From Piezodorus guildinii (Eukaryota > Arthropoda > Insecta > Hemiptera > Pentatomidae), in assembly GCA_023052935.1 (NCBI GenBank), contig CM041295.1, forward strand, positions 24,323,575-24,387,574: DNA of 64,000 nt, given 5' to 3'. Numbering within the stretch: the stretch's first letter is position 1; each line of letters begins with the position of its first letter. Under the pieces are notes generated by a model. It did no database searches. It saw nothing but the letters and a program-made list of their open reading frames with translations, and had not been told where the DNA came from. The position numbers and the translations under genes were made by a program. Of this stretch, positions 19,441 to 30,459 are shown one piece after another.

Positions 19441-20875
19441 ACTCTCTCAAAAAAGTTCCATACACCTAAATATAATTAGATAAATGCAAACAAAGAGAAA
19501 ATTGCAACTTTTGACCTTCCATCTAGCCCAAACATATTTAATTTGGATTCGTCAGAGAATATGATCCTTATCCAGAAATTGTTGGGTTCATTTACAAACT
19601 CCCTGGAAAATTGCAGCCGCTCCTTCAGGTCTATATTGAAACCCATAGTTCCTATTTATTTGGATAGTCATTGTGGCTGCGGAAATGTGAGGATTTGCAT
19701 GGACTTCAACAGGATGGCTTGCCTGTAGCGATTCTCCAATTTCCTGGGTCTTTCAGCACGTGGTCTACCCTCCAGAGATTTTATCCCTCTATCCCATTTT
19801 AGTACATCCTGTACAGTAGCATGTGACTTATTCAATGGATGTGCAATTTTTCTAAGGGCCAGTTGCACCAGGCTCGGTGCAACCTAAGGTAAGCTTACCC
19901 CAGGTAAAACTACGGTAGATAGTTTACCGCCGATTTCAGGAGGGAGCGTTGTTGGTACGGCGTTTACTTAAACTACTATCTCGCGGGAGATGAGAGGCAG
20001 GTCGGCCATTTTACTTCCAGATTTCAATTCCTAACTTATAAAACTGATATGGAACCTACTGAAAATCATCCTCCAGATACAGAATTTAGACAACTTATTT
20101 TTAACAGGAATATAGTGGGATTTTTAACTGACTTAAAAAAGTTATAGGCCTAGGAATCACTAAAGAACTATTAATAACGATAACAACTTAAATATCTTAT
20201 ATTTACAAAACCAAACATTGTCAATTATTTAGAGAGGATCTATTTCAATGGGTTAAATAATAAAACTGTAATTATAAAATTATAAAATGAAAATGTTGAT
20301 TAAAACTTTACGAAACAATATAACAATAAAACAAAAATTAAAATACCTTTAAATAATAATAACTAAAAATTAATTTATTAATAACAAATTAATAATATAT
20401 TCTTCGTCATCTGTAAAGTGTTCAATGTTAATAAAATCCATTTCATTGAAATAGTAGCAGATAAAACAATAACATTAAACAAAAGTGATACTATTTCACT
20501 AAGTCCTCGGATGGTTAGCTCTTTACTGGAGGTTAAACGGTGAGCCTTGCCCAGTAAAGTTTACCGTGGATTCAGCATCCCAACCCTAGATGGTGCAACG
20601 GGCAATGGCTGACTTCAACGGAGGTTACCCTTACCGCACTTTGACCTGAGTTGGTGCAACTGGCCCTAAGAGATATGCCCTGGTAATGAACCATAAGCTC
20701 TCTCAGATCACAAGTAACGCACATAATGAAATAAATCAGTTTTCCAGGCTCAAGAAAAGCTGCTACTGAACTAAGAGTGAAGTACAGAGATAAGATTTAC
20801 ACAGATAACATTGAAAGACTGTCATAGTACAACAAATAGGATTAATATTGAAAGTATATGGAAACTTTTTTTACC
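19441..20875 (-). pseudogene. Tc1-like transposase relic, split by a Harbinger-like MITE
   Basis: Minus-strand reading gives a helix-turn-helix (ISLRKIAHPLNKSHATVQDV, crossing the MITE insertion) and a GRPR-like linker with the Tc1 N-terminal pattern (about 19680-19868 plus 20667-20720). Further on, FWIRIIFSDESKLNMFG (about 19530-19580) is the block holding the first catalytic Asp of Tc1 transposases. Sequence between the DNA-binding and catalytic parts is shortened and the rest of the DDE domain is absent. Ends AAAAAAGTTCCATAC (left) and the complement of GGAAACTTTTTTTACC (right, about 20860) look like decayed TIRs. Confidence 0.8.
19856..20666. mobile_element. PIF/Harbinger-like MITE, 811 bp, inside the Tc1 relic
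   Basis: Terminal inverted repeats begin GGGCCAGTTGCACCA and end TGGTGCAACTGGCCC. A 3-bp direct repeat TAA flanks them (19853-19855 and 20667-20669), the target duplication of PIF/Harbinger elements. Sub-terminal sequences GGTAAGCTTACC and GTAAACTACTAT are repetitive. No transposase or Myb-like frame is visible, so it is non-autonomous. Removing the insertion and one TAA restores the helix-turn-helix frame of the Tc1 relic, proving the insertion is younger. Confidence 0.88.
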
Positions 20876-20989
20876 TATCATTAACAAATGACATTCTGCC
20901 TAGTTTGATATTAATGTTGAAATAAAAATAAATAAATCTATTTTCTTATCTAATATTAATATTATAATTTGTATATTGGGATATTGTTA

Positions 20990-21330
20990 AGTTGAAAATG
21001 AATCTATCAATGCTGTGGCGCAACAACTCTGTGTGGTTCTTGAATGATGGAAAAGTTTTAGACATGGGGGCTATGAGCCCCCCTCCTAGTCAGGTGGAAG
21101 GGCTGCCTCTTCAAAACCTCCTGACAGACCCGTGGGCGAGTTGTCTGGCCCCAGCCTACCTTATCACCCCCAAGCAGGCCGAAGAGGCGCATCCCGCCTG
21201 CGCCTGCGACAAGAGGAGCCAACAGAACAACCCTTCCACTCACCTTAGGGTCCTGGCCATCGTTGGGTGATTCCACTACTTACCTACCAGAGGAGGGGTC
21301 TCTGGTTAGTTTCAACCATTGGCGGGCGAA
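20990..21330. other. GC-rich island of unknown origin
   Basis: About 240 bp at 21060-21300 is strikingly GC-rich compared with its surroundings. It is open on both strands (20992-21270 plus, 21058-21276 minus), with no domain I recognise. Short inverted sequences such as CCAGAGGAGGGGTCTCTGG lie at its right edge. It could be an exon-like or element fragment; no function is assigned. Confidence 0.4.
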
Positions 21331-21832
21331 TTAATAGCCCTGCAAATTAAAAGAATGCTGCTTTTTGAGTGAGTTAATGGAAAATATTTAATTTTATGGA
21401 AAAACCAGAATATGTTAATGATTATTTCTGTTTCAGATATTAAGTTAACGACAGTATTTTTGCTATAAAATAAGACTGGTAGTTCTTTTATATGATTTGA
21501 AATGAAAAGAAAAAGTAATATGATTGGTGTCATTCAATAGTTAGTTTTTTTTGGAGAGTTAATTAGGAATCCCAAACTAAGAGAGTTCAGAGAAAGAGTT
21601 TGTGAGTTTTAGGTAGAATAATTTGAGGGGATTTTCTAATCGTTAGATTTTAAATATTGGAATTAAGTTAAGGGATTGTGAAACGTGGATGTTAAGGTTG
21701 GAGTTTAGAATTCTGAAGTAGAGGAAAAGCCAGAATATGTTAATGATTATTTCTGTTTCAGATATTAAGTCAAAGTCAGTATTTTTGCCATACAATAAGG
21801 CTGGTAGTTCTTTGATATGATTTAAAATGAAA

Positions 21833-22311
21833 AAAATCTGGTGCGGGCAACACACGACTTTCACTTACCTCTATTTTAAAAATCGATTACAGAATTTTCA
21901 AATACAGTTAGAGATAATACGTGAAACTATTAAATACTTAATTAAATTAAATTTATATAGAAACATGTGTTTTATTAAAAAATCTATTATATTATTATCT
22001 AAAATAATCAGTTAGTTTCATATTTTATCTTTTCATCACTCTCTATTAACTTTTAAAAGCTTGAGTGTAAGATAATATTTTTTGTAAAATCTTTAGCTTT
22101 CCAACGGTATATCATACACATAAATTACTGCCCTCATGTTCAAAAACGAAAAATTGCATTAAAAAAATATTTTTTCTGTTTTCTCCTTTAGTTGAGTATC
22201 GAATTCATTCAATTTATATATTTACCTGTTTTTTATCAGTGGTAACAAGATAATATAGTTATTTTTATAGAATCAACCAAATTAAAGGTACTTTAGGGAA
22301 ATAAAATATAA
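21833..22311 (+). mobile_element. Family K, left half, inserted in the tandem repeat
   Basis: Starts AATCTGGTGCGGGCAACACACGACTTTCACTTACC and follows the 16.9-kb copy for about 470 bp, then ends abruptly at a SINE-a tail. Confidence 0.75.
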
Positions 22312-22377
22312 AGTTTACATCGCGAGGCCCAGGGCCTACACGGCCTGTCGCGCCACAGGAAAAAAAAAAAAAAAAAA
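22312..22377 (+). mobile_element. SINE-a 3' tail fragment with A-run
   Basis: GTTTACATCGCGAGGCCCAGGGCC then CGGCCTGTCGCGCCACAGG and a 17-base A-run. This is the last about 50 bp of SINE-a, with head and body missing (5' truncation). Confidence 0.8.
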
Positions 22378-22862
22378 TTAGGAATCCGAAACTAAGAGAG
22401 TTCAGAAAAAGGGTTTGTGAGTTTTAGGTAGAATAATTTGAGGGGATTTGCTAATGGTTAGATTTTAAATATTGGAATTAGTTAAGAGATTGTCAAACGT
22501 GGATGTTAAAGTTGGGTTTTAGAATTCTGAGGTAGAGGAAAAGCCAAAATATGTTAATGATTATTTATGTTTCAGATATTAAGTCTACGTCAGTATTTTT
22601 GCCATAAAATAAGGCTGGTAGTTCTTAGATATGATTTAAAATGAAAAAAAAAGTAATATATTTGGTGTCATTTAATAGTAAGTTTTTTGGGAGGGTTAAT
22701 TAGAAATCCCAACCTAGGAGAGTTCAGGGAGAGAGTTAGTGAGTTTCAGGTAGAATAATTTGATGTAATTTGATATTCGTTGGACTTTAAATATCAGAGG
22801 AAGTTAAGGTATGGTCAAACGTTGATGTTAAGGTTGTGGTTTGGAATTCTGAGGTAGAGGGT

Positions 22863-23101
22863 GGGCATACGGTAAGCTTTCAGATAGCGTTAGTCCACTT
22901 CTAGGTATACTAATATTTGAACATATTAGCAAAACCCAGAGGTTTATAAACTCTGTGGTATTTCTTGTTAGCAAAGGGAGACTAACCTTCAGTGGAAACA
23001 AGAATATAAACTATTAGTTATTAGGTTATTAAAAAATATTACAAAACATGTGATGATAATGATTTTATATATTATCGTTTTATACCAGGTTTTGAATATG
23101 T

Positions 23102-23105
<4 letters not shown>
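22863..23105. other. Spacer, nothing recognised
   Basis: AT-rich, with a small hairpin-forming CCAGAGGTTTATAAACTCTG near 22941. No other feature. Confidence 0.4.

Positions 23106-23172
<67 letters not shown>
23106..23172. repeat. (TA)n microsatellite, left flank of G2
   Basis: Pure TA tract directly adjoining the 3' LTR of G2; the tract resumes at 28535 on the far side of the element. Confidence 0.95.
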
Positions 23173-23173
<1 letters not shown>

Positions 23174-23352
23174 TTATGCGTTGTCCGAAAAATAAACTAA
23201 AAAAAATAATGAAAGGGGCATAAACAACACGCTTGATGGCTATTCAAACACTAACTTTATTTGGTCTTCTAATCCTCTATATATACATTTCTATTGTTTA
23301 CAAGAGGTGGTTTGGAATTAAGACTGATAGTCTACCTTATCAGTCCTTAACT
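23173..23352 (-). repeat. G2 3' LTR
   Basis: Reads AGTTAAGG...CATAAG on the minus strand, 180 bp. A TATATATAG segment and the AATAAA-like signal seen in G3 lie inside. Confidence 0.93.
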
Positions 23353-23362
23353 CCCCCCCACC
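23353..23362 (-). other. G2 polypurine tract
   Basis: GGTGGGGGGG on the minus strand directly upstream of the 3' LTR, the plus-strand DNA primer site. Identical in G3. Confidence 0.85.
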
Positions 23363-23634
23363 AGTTTACGAACAATCCTCGTAAACTATATACAAAAACA
23401 AAAAATATAGAAATAAACTACATGAGACATTACAAAAGAAAAACACAAGTACAAAACGCAAAAGGAAAATACCACCTGAAAATAGAACACAAGACATTGA
23501 GAGAAAAATAAAAATAAAATAAAACAACACTTCCAGCAATCTGAACACTGCACACTGCAAAAAAAAAAAAAAAAAAAAAAAAAAACTGACACGTCAAAAA
23601 CAAAAATGCAAAAAGCGGAGGACACTCCAGCGTT

Positions 23635-26600
23635 CTAGGATGCCCCCATCGGTGGGAGTTTCAATTGTTCGAGGTGCACTGTACGCCGCTTCCTGGGTTC
23701 CCGTAAGCTCTCGATCGTGACCAAATTGTGTTCACGGATCACAACCACCCGGAAAGGGCCCTCATAACGCCGGAGTTCCTTTCCCCTATTGGTCCCCACC
23801 CGCCGGTATACCACTTTACCGATTTTAATGGATCCCATTAGATCCCGCACCCCAAGATTATGCCGCTCCACCCGGCGACGCTTTTCCCTCTCTATCCGAT
23901 CGCGAACCGTGACCCATAGTTTCCTCAGCGCTGACTATTGCTCACAATGGGCCCCTCATCTCCCGCCGCACCGCGGCAATCACGCCGGCGACCCTGCAAA
24001 CCGAAAAGGATTTCGAAAGGGTAAATTCCGTGACCGAGTGGACGGAGTGGTTATACGCGATGATGGCACGCTCCATAGCCACTTCCGGCTCCAACCCCTT
24101 CTCTAATTGAAACACCCGCAGGTGGTCACTCAATGTGCTGTGAAGGCGCTCGATACCACCTCGGCTTTTCGGATGACCCGGTGTATTAAGATGCCACGTG
24201 ACACCCAAAACCTTCATCTCCTCCCGGACTCTGGCGTTGTCAAATTCGCGACCGCTATCCGACGAAACCGTCTCGGGGACGCCATAAAACTGAAACCAAA
24301 TCCAAAGGGCCCGCAACACCGCCTCCGCCGTACGCTCTTGAACGGGATACGCCATAGCCACCTTGCTGAACAAATCCAAAACCGTGACCCATTTATAGCC
24401 CTTCCACGTAAAGGAATCGATTTGAAGATCCACGAGAGGCGCAACAGCGGTAGGGGTTTACTCCTGGACGGCGCGAGGTGGATGACGATCATATTTAGCG
24501 CGAAGGCACACGTCGCAATTTCCGATGGTCTCCTGGATGGTGCGCCTCATCCCCCGCCAATAATAACGCCGCCGCAACGCATGCAATGTCTCCGTGAGTC
24601 CCCGGTGGTTCGTCTTTCCTTGATGATAAGCGAGCGTCACCTCCTTCTGCCATTCCTCATCACGGATGGTCTCGACTAGCATGGAACAACGGACAAACGA
24701 CCGGTCAACTCCGATACGCTCCGCCCGCCACAACCGTTGGATCCGTTCCCATATCAAGGCGTTGCCGACAAATATGTGGTGGGTCCTACCCGGTTTCGAC
24801 GCGTCCGCCAGCGCTCTACACACCTGGTCATCCCCGACGGACGGCTGAGAACAGACAGTGACAACCGAACACCCGCCGAAGCGTTGAAAATCGATCTTAA
24901 GGAGCCCCGATGTCCTCGTCTTCCAGATAATCTGGTGGCGCTTGTCATTCACGATTTCGTCGATTTCCTCCATGACTACAGGACGCCCCTCAGAAGAACG
25001 CTCGTCCCCCGACGACGCGGTCTCACCCGCAACGCCCGCCGCTCCAGGTTGGGATTCCTCCCCAGGAGTCCATTCCCTGAGAAACTGTCGAACATCGCGA
25101 GAAGACTCGCCCCGTTCCTCCTCTACGGCGTTCACCATGAGCGCCCGTGACAGCCAATCCGCAACAACGTTCTCCTTGCCCGGTTTGTATACAATCTCCA
25201 TATTGTACTGCCCAAGTAGCTCTTTCCAGCGCGTGACCCTCGCGGAAGACTCCTTCAGCCTCCCCACCCATTGTAGCGGACGATGGTCCGTATGGACCCG
25301 GAACCGCCTCCCGAAGACGTACGGCCGGAAATGGTCGACCGCCCATACAATACCGAGGAGTTCTCGCTCCAAGGCACTATAACGAGACTCCGCATCCGTG
25401 AGACGCCGACTGGCGTATGCAACAGGGCGCTCCCCACTTCACTATCCTGAGATAACACTGCCCCAAGAGCGTATTCACTGGCGTCCGTCGTAATAGTGAA
25501 TGGTCGGTCGAAGTCCGGAAATGCGAGCACCGGATCACGCTGCAAGTGCTCGATGCACCGGCGTACCTTGTCCGCAATATCTGGGGTCATCACGAGTTTA
25601 CACCCTTTCCGCAGCAAATTGTTAAGGGGCACAAGATACGCAGCCATAGCTGGAACAAAACGGAGATAATAATTCAAAGCGCCCATCAACCGCCTGATCC
25701 CCTTTACCTCGGTCGGGATGGCCATACGCTGTAAGGCCGCCACCTTCTGGGCATCCGGCTTCACGCCCTCCGCGGAGATCGTATGACCCAAAAAACTAAT
25801 TTCCCGCTGACCTAGGGTGGACTTCTCAGGAGAAAGGCGGAGACCAAATTCCCGCATGCGGTTAAAAACAGCCCGGAGATGCCTAACGTGGTCCCGTTCT
25901 GACCTACTAAAGACCAGGAGATCATCCATATAGACCTGGCATACGGATTCGTCCAAACCCCGAAGGAATTCGTCCATCAACCTCTGGAACGTGATAGGAG
26001 CATTCTTCAAGCCAAAGGGCATCCGGGTGAATTCATAATGGCCCCTCTCGAACGTGAACGCGGTCTTGTGCCGGTCCCGAGGATGCATCCCGATCTGGTG
26101 ATAACCCGCCTTCAGATCCAAAGTGCTAAAAATTTTCGCACCACCCAACCTGTCCAATATATCATCGAAACGGGGAAGGGATATTTCTCATCGACGGTGT
26201 TCTCGTTCAGCTTACGATAATCAATGACAACCCGATACTTTTCTGTCGTGTCGCCGGGTGCACTTTTCTTTTTGACGGCCCATAGCGGACTATTATAAGG
26301 GGACGTACTGTCCACGATTATACCCTGCCGCCGTAAATCGTCCAGCTCAGCCCGAATATGGCTACGAAGCGCCTGAGGGTACCGCCTTTCTTTAACGTAA
26401 ATCACCCGGTCCTGCTTGAGCGGAATTTCGTGCACCGTTTTGCCAGTAACCCCGAGGACATCTCCTTCTTTAAAAAATATATCGCCGAACTCGTCGAGGA
26501 TAGATGTTTTCCACGTATCAGCCTGATTCACCGCCCCTACGCGTGGTTCACCACCCGCAGCCACGCGAATACATGCAAACTTTCTACCTCCGATTCTTAT

Positions 26601-26993
26601 ATCCCATTGGCCCCCCTGATTCCTGATCCGCGCGCCGATCTTTCCTAACAGGTCATTCCCTATGATCACCTGATATTCCCTTGGCATCCTACTTACCACA
26701 TGGACTTGTAAATTGCCGCTCGTTTCTCCCCACGTACCCAAACCCAGCTCGATTTCCCCCTCCACACTACAGGGCCCTCCCAGGGTGATTAAATTACATT
26801 GGCATACCTTAACCTGGAGTGCCCTCTCTCCACCTTTCCACTTCTCTAGCGCCTCTCTGCATGCGATGGTGCACGAGCTCCCGGTGTCCACCAGGCATGC
26901 GACTCCCTCCACGCTGATGATAGGCAGACCGCCGCTCTCTCCTCTCGCATGGTAGCTCACCAACGTGCGGTTGCCCCTCTGCAGATACCCGCC
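23635..26993 (-). pseudogene. G2 pol: protease, RT, RNase H, integrase (frameshifted)
   Basis: Pol lies in the same frame as gag, after the UGA. Aspartic protease: LVDTGSS near 26890-26870. RT: DYRKLNENTVDEKYP (about 26210), LDLKAGYHQIGM, MPFGLKNAP and catalytic QVYMDDLLVFSR (about 25920). RNase H: TITTDASEYALGAVLSQ (about 25480). Integrase: zinc-binding HQGKTNH...CDVC (about 24620-24505), core Asp in DLQIDSF, second Asp in SSDSGREFDN, and the Glu in GGIERLHS (about 24150). C-terminal domain to 23635. Single-base or short frameshifts lie near 26175, 25440 and 24020, and a GAA-to-TAA change at about 24460. Catalytic residues are still visible, Glu included, unlike in G3. Confidence 0.92.
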
Positions 26994-26996
26994 TCA
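26994..26996 (-). promoter_or_regulatory. In-frame UGA between G2 gag and pol (putative readthrough site)
   Basis: Context GAAATC-TGA-GGCGGG. The frame stays open from the TGA straight into protease. G3 has the same single TGA at the same place, so it is a family trait rather than a random nonsense mutation. Confidence 0.8.
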
Positions 26997-28220
26997 GATT
27001 TCCTCACGGGAGGACTGCGCTGCCGTTTCCGGTCGCCTCCACACACTCCTCCTGCTCCTCTGGCCACCTCCTCGAGCGGGGACGTCCGCCTCAGTCTCCG
27101 TTTCCGTTTCCTCAGACCGTCCGGATGATTCGCTTGCCGATGCCATATGCCTCCTCTGGAACCGTCCTGGTCGGACTCTTTGAGCATTTACTTCCATAGG
27201 TTCCGGTTGGTTTGCATCGCGCCGCCGGTACATGTAAGGGCAATGTCTTGCCATATGTCCCTCCACTCCGCACTCAAAGCACCTAGTGCGTGGACATTGG
27301 GCCACCAGATGCCCGAGCTTGCCACAACCATGGCACTTGCGGTCCTCCCGCCTCCCGCTGCTTCTCGGTTTTGCTGGCCTTCGATCACCTTGCGGAGGTC
27401 TCTCTCTCCTATTCTCCCGAAATTCTCTTCTTTTCCAAACGGGAGTGGTCCTAGGCTGATTGTGCGAGACTCCAACCATGTTCCTCCGTCTCCATCCTAG
27501 ATTCTTCCTCGCGGGCACTGGCGTCCATCATTTCTTGAGCGCAGTCGATGAACGAGCGCTCCCTCTGAAACCCTTCTCTTTTACCGGTTTCCTTCGCCAG
27601 CTGCACCTTTAGAATTATAGCTAGAAAATCCATCCTAAAGTGGACCTCCTCAACACTCGCGGTCTCTCTCATTTTCTCCGTTATTCGGTTAAACTTCGTG
27701 AGTAGTTCTCCCGCATACTGGCCATTAGACTGCCGCGGCTTCTTAGTTTCTCTTATTATGTGAAAAACATCTTCTTCAGGGGCCCATCTTCCCCCTCCGT
27801 AGGCCTTCTTTAGTCGCTCTTTCACGACGCTCCAGGGTGTCTCCTCATCGGCTTGGATATGATTCAGGATGCTCCTCCTCACCCTGCAAACCACTGCAGC
27901 TTTTAACGCCTCAGCATCTTCTCCGTCTAACAGTCTTTCAGACAACTTTGACTGAATCCTCACCATCAAGCGATCGCCCCTTTTAGAAAGTGATTGAGCT
28001 CACCAATCTCTCCAGTGAATCTGTCAAGGTCGGATGTAGCCTTCCTCAATTCCTGAGCTGTCGCTGTTTGGATCTTTACCCACTCCAGCGTCGTTCTATG
28101 CGCCTGCGCCAGTGAAACTTCCGGTAGTGGCGGTAACTCAACTGCCGCCGCTGCCGCCTGCTGTGGCCCAGCCGGCGGGACATTTAGAACGGCTGGTCTC
28201 AAAACTACGTTTTCTGCCAT
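26994..28220 (-). pseudogene. G2 gag (two CCHC knuckles; frameshifted)
   Basis: Starts at ATG 28220 (MAENVVLRPAVLN). The N-terminal region and capsid-like part (ERLKKAYGGGRWAPEEDVF) are followed by basic sequence and two zinc knuckles, CHGCGKLGHLVAQC and CFECGVEGHMARHC, about 27290-27200. It ends SSREEI then TGA (26996-26994). Relative to G3, one base is missing near 27978 and about five near 27476, splitting it into three frames. The protein would form the virus-like particle and bind RNA. Confidence 0.92.
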
Positions 28221-28336
28221 AATATTGGTTTTCGCAGGCAAGAGATTAAAAAAAAAATAATAATAAAATAACTCACGTACGCTGAGTAGCAGGTAAGTAC
28301 AAAAAAAAAATTACGTGTTTCGAACTTATCTAAAGG

Positions 28337-28354
28337 TCCCGGGTTTCGGCACCA
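28337..28354 (-). other. G2 primer-binding site (tRNA-Phe type)
   Basis: TGGTGCCGAAACCCGGGA on the minus strand, directly next to the 5' LTR. Confidence 0.88.
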
Positions 28355-28532
28355 CTTATGCGTTGTCCGAAAAATAAACTAAAAAAAATAATGAAAGGGG
28401 CATAAACAACACGCTTGATGGCTATTCAAACACTAACTTTATTTGGTCTTCTAATCCTCTATATATACATTTCTATTGTTTACAAGAGGTGGTTTGGAAT
28501 TATGACTGATAGTCTACCTTATCAGTCCTTAA

Positions 28533-28534
<2 letters not shown>
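28355..28534 (-). repeat. G2 5' LTR
   Basis: 180 bp, one visible difference from the 3' LTR. The outer edge meets (TA)n at 28535. Confidence 0.93.
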
Positions 28535-28587
<53 letters not shown>

Positions 28588-28590
28588 TAT
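28535..28590. repeat. (TA)n microsatellite, right flank of G2
   Basis: Continuation of the TA tract interrupted by G2. Confidence 0.95.
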
Positions 28591-28599
28591 TGTGGACCA

Positions 28600-29283
28600 A
28601 TTTGAATAAGGTGTCATTTATGTTTAAACATCTCTGTCTGACCGACTTAGGGATTATAGTAACGAAAAGTGCAATTAGCAAGAAAATATGTTTATTTTGT
28701 AATATTCATTCATAATTATATTTAATGGTCGGCAGAAATGAAAAACATTAATGAATATTGAATATTTATTTTAAGGTAAAGCACAGATAACGTAAAATGT
28801 AATTTTTCCATATAAAGAAAACTTAATTGGTAAGTACGTATTCAAAAACTACAGAAATTTAAATTGCATTTTAAAAGTTAAATTAAGGTTCCATAGGAAT
28901 CCCATTTAGTTCAAAGTGAAACATCTGTTTTCATGAAGTAGTATTAAATTTGAAATAATTAATAACAATAGTAGTATATAGATTTATAACGACTTACCAT
29001 TTATTTTAACAACTTATATTACAATTCAGTACGTAATATTTTAATTACAATCTGTATTTAAGAGTTGTATATATGGACCTATTTTTTTTTGTTTTATTTT
29101 TTGTATAGATTTGTTATTAATTAATAGAAGCTATCTTTTAATTTATTATGATAGTTAATTTTTATTTTTGTTTCTATTATTTTTTGTTTGTTTTATTGTT
29201 CTCTAAAGTTTCTTTTGTAAATTTTGTAATATTATTCTAAAGGGACTCGTCCCAGAACAAATAAAGAATTTATTATTATTATT
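28600..29283 (+). mobile_element. Probable CR1/L2-like LINE 3' UTR with terminal hairpin and (ATT)n tail
   Basis: The secure part is 29216-29283: TTCT-AAA-GGGAC-TC-GTCCC-AGAA (29235-29257) can fold into a stem with a 3-nt bulge. AACAAATAAAGAATTTATTATTATTATT follows. The same hairpin ends the LINE fragment at 39.4-40.1 kb, where RT C-terminal coding is recognisable. Upstream to about 28600 is AT-rich with no coding motif, so the 5' limit is uncertain. Confidence 0.55.
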
Positions 29284-29734
29284 AATATTGTTTCTAAAAT
29301 CTTAGATATAACTCGCACGATTCCTTACGACGGTGTCAAAATCTTTTTACATATAACATATGTTCATAAGTTTATGGGATTACAAAAACTTTTTATGAAC
29401 TTGTACGAATTATTTTATTGCATATTAAATTTTCTAAAATATCGTGGTTTCCAAGAGTATATTATACATCTATATTGTTACTGTTTATATTTCTGAAATA
29501 AGTTTTTGAAAAATTGGTTACGTACAATTTAATTTTTCCCGTGGAAAGAAAAGCTAAATTTCAATGTATTTTCCTTTTAAACCTTCAGGAAATAATGGGT
29601 CTGAATGATTAATAAATAAATTATAGTAAAAACTGTATCAAAATCCGTCCAGTGGCTTAGAAGGAGTTTGTGGAAACCCAGAATCGTGGTCTCATTTTAT
29701 ATAGAGAAAGGAGGGATATTTATATGTAAAAATT

Positions 29735-29905
29735 TACTAATTCGAGTTTTCACTGGAAATACACGTTTTAGGGTTCCCTGATTCTAAATGACCAAGTCCC
29801 GAAAAATGGTCTGTTTGTGTAGTCTAGCTCGTAAACGATTAGCTTTATAAAACTGAAATATCATATTTTAGAAGCCTACATGCCTGAGAAGTTACTGAAT
29901 TTTTT
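29735..29905 (-). mobile_element. Family K fragment
   Basis: CGAGTTTTCACTGGAAATACACG, AATGACCAAGTCCCG and AAACTGAAATATCATATTTTAGAAG match the complement of 17620-17770. Confidence 0.75.
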
Positions 29906-29914
29906 TTAATCATA

Positions 29915-30170
29915 ATAATAATAATTTCTCTATTTATTCTGGGACAAGTCCCTTCAGAATAATACATATGAAAGTAAATAAAGTCTTAGAATCCTTAGAG
30001 TAATAAAAAAATACACTGATAAAGTAAAAAATAAATACAGAAGACAAAGATAATACATAAAACCAAACTGATGGATATAATAAATCGACTTCTCATTCCA
30101 ATTCGAGTGAGAGAAACAAAAAAAAATAATATATATGTACATAAAACTGATTTAGATGATAGTTAAAAAA
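29915..30170 (-). mobile_element. CR1/L2-like LINE 3' tail (inverted)
   Basis: (ATA)n then ATTCT-GGGAC-AA-GTCCC-TTC-AGAAT at 29936-29960, the complement-orientation form of the 29.2-kb hairpin. The body to the right is AT-rich with no clear coding. Confidence 0.55.
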
Positions 30171-30459
30171 AATAAATAAAATATAAAATTATCCTTCTGT
30201 TCCTGCGCAGAGCTTAGATCAAAAAATAATTATATACAATTCCTTTCTAATTAAAAAAAAATAAAAATAAAAACAGGAGAAAAAATAAAAATAACTTCTA
30301 TATTAACGCTTCTATGATTTTTTTTATTTATTTTTTTTTTTTATTTGAATATTCTCATTTAAAATTGGTTATTGTCGAGATTCCTAGGAAATTGAATGTA
30401 TAGGAAGTAATTGAATAGACGGAATTTTAACATAATCAGGGGATATTATACCAATTATT
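30171..30459. other. AT-rich spacer
   Basis: Poly(A)/poly(T)-rich, nothing recognised. Confidence 0.4.

Larger units (their letters stand above)
21393..22862 (+). repeat. ~325-bp tandem repeat, three units, middle one interrupted
   Basis: The landmark CCAGAATATGTTAATGATT (last unit CCAAAATATG...) recurs at about 21405, 21730 and 22544. TTAGGAATCC(C/G)AAACTAAGAG and TAGAATAATTTGA also recur. Units 1 to 2 are 325 bp apart. The larger gap to unit 3 is explained by inserted family K and SINE-a sequence (about 21833-22377). No coding capacity; satellite-like or a local segmental array. Confidence 0.85.
23173..28534 (-). mobile_element. Gypsy-type LTR retrotransposon G2 (5.36 kb, minus strand)
   Basis: Order on the minus strand is 5' LTR (28534-28355), PBS, gag, UGA, protease, RT, RNase H, integrase, PPT and 3' LTR (23352-23173). 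There is no env after integrase. The two 180-bp LTRs differ at only one base that I can see (about 23309 versus 28491). It is inserted in a (TA)n tract with TATA on both sides. Coding regions carry about five frameshifts and a nonsense codon, so it cannot encode its own proteins now. Confidence 0.95.

Noticed and set aside
23789..25382. Plus-strand open frames across the G2 pol region
   Set aside because: They are complements of the minus-strand RT-RNase H-integrase coding sequence.
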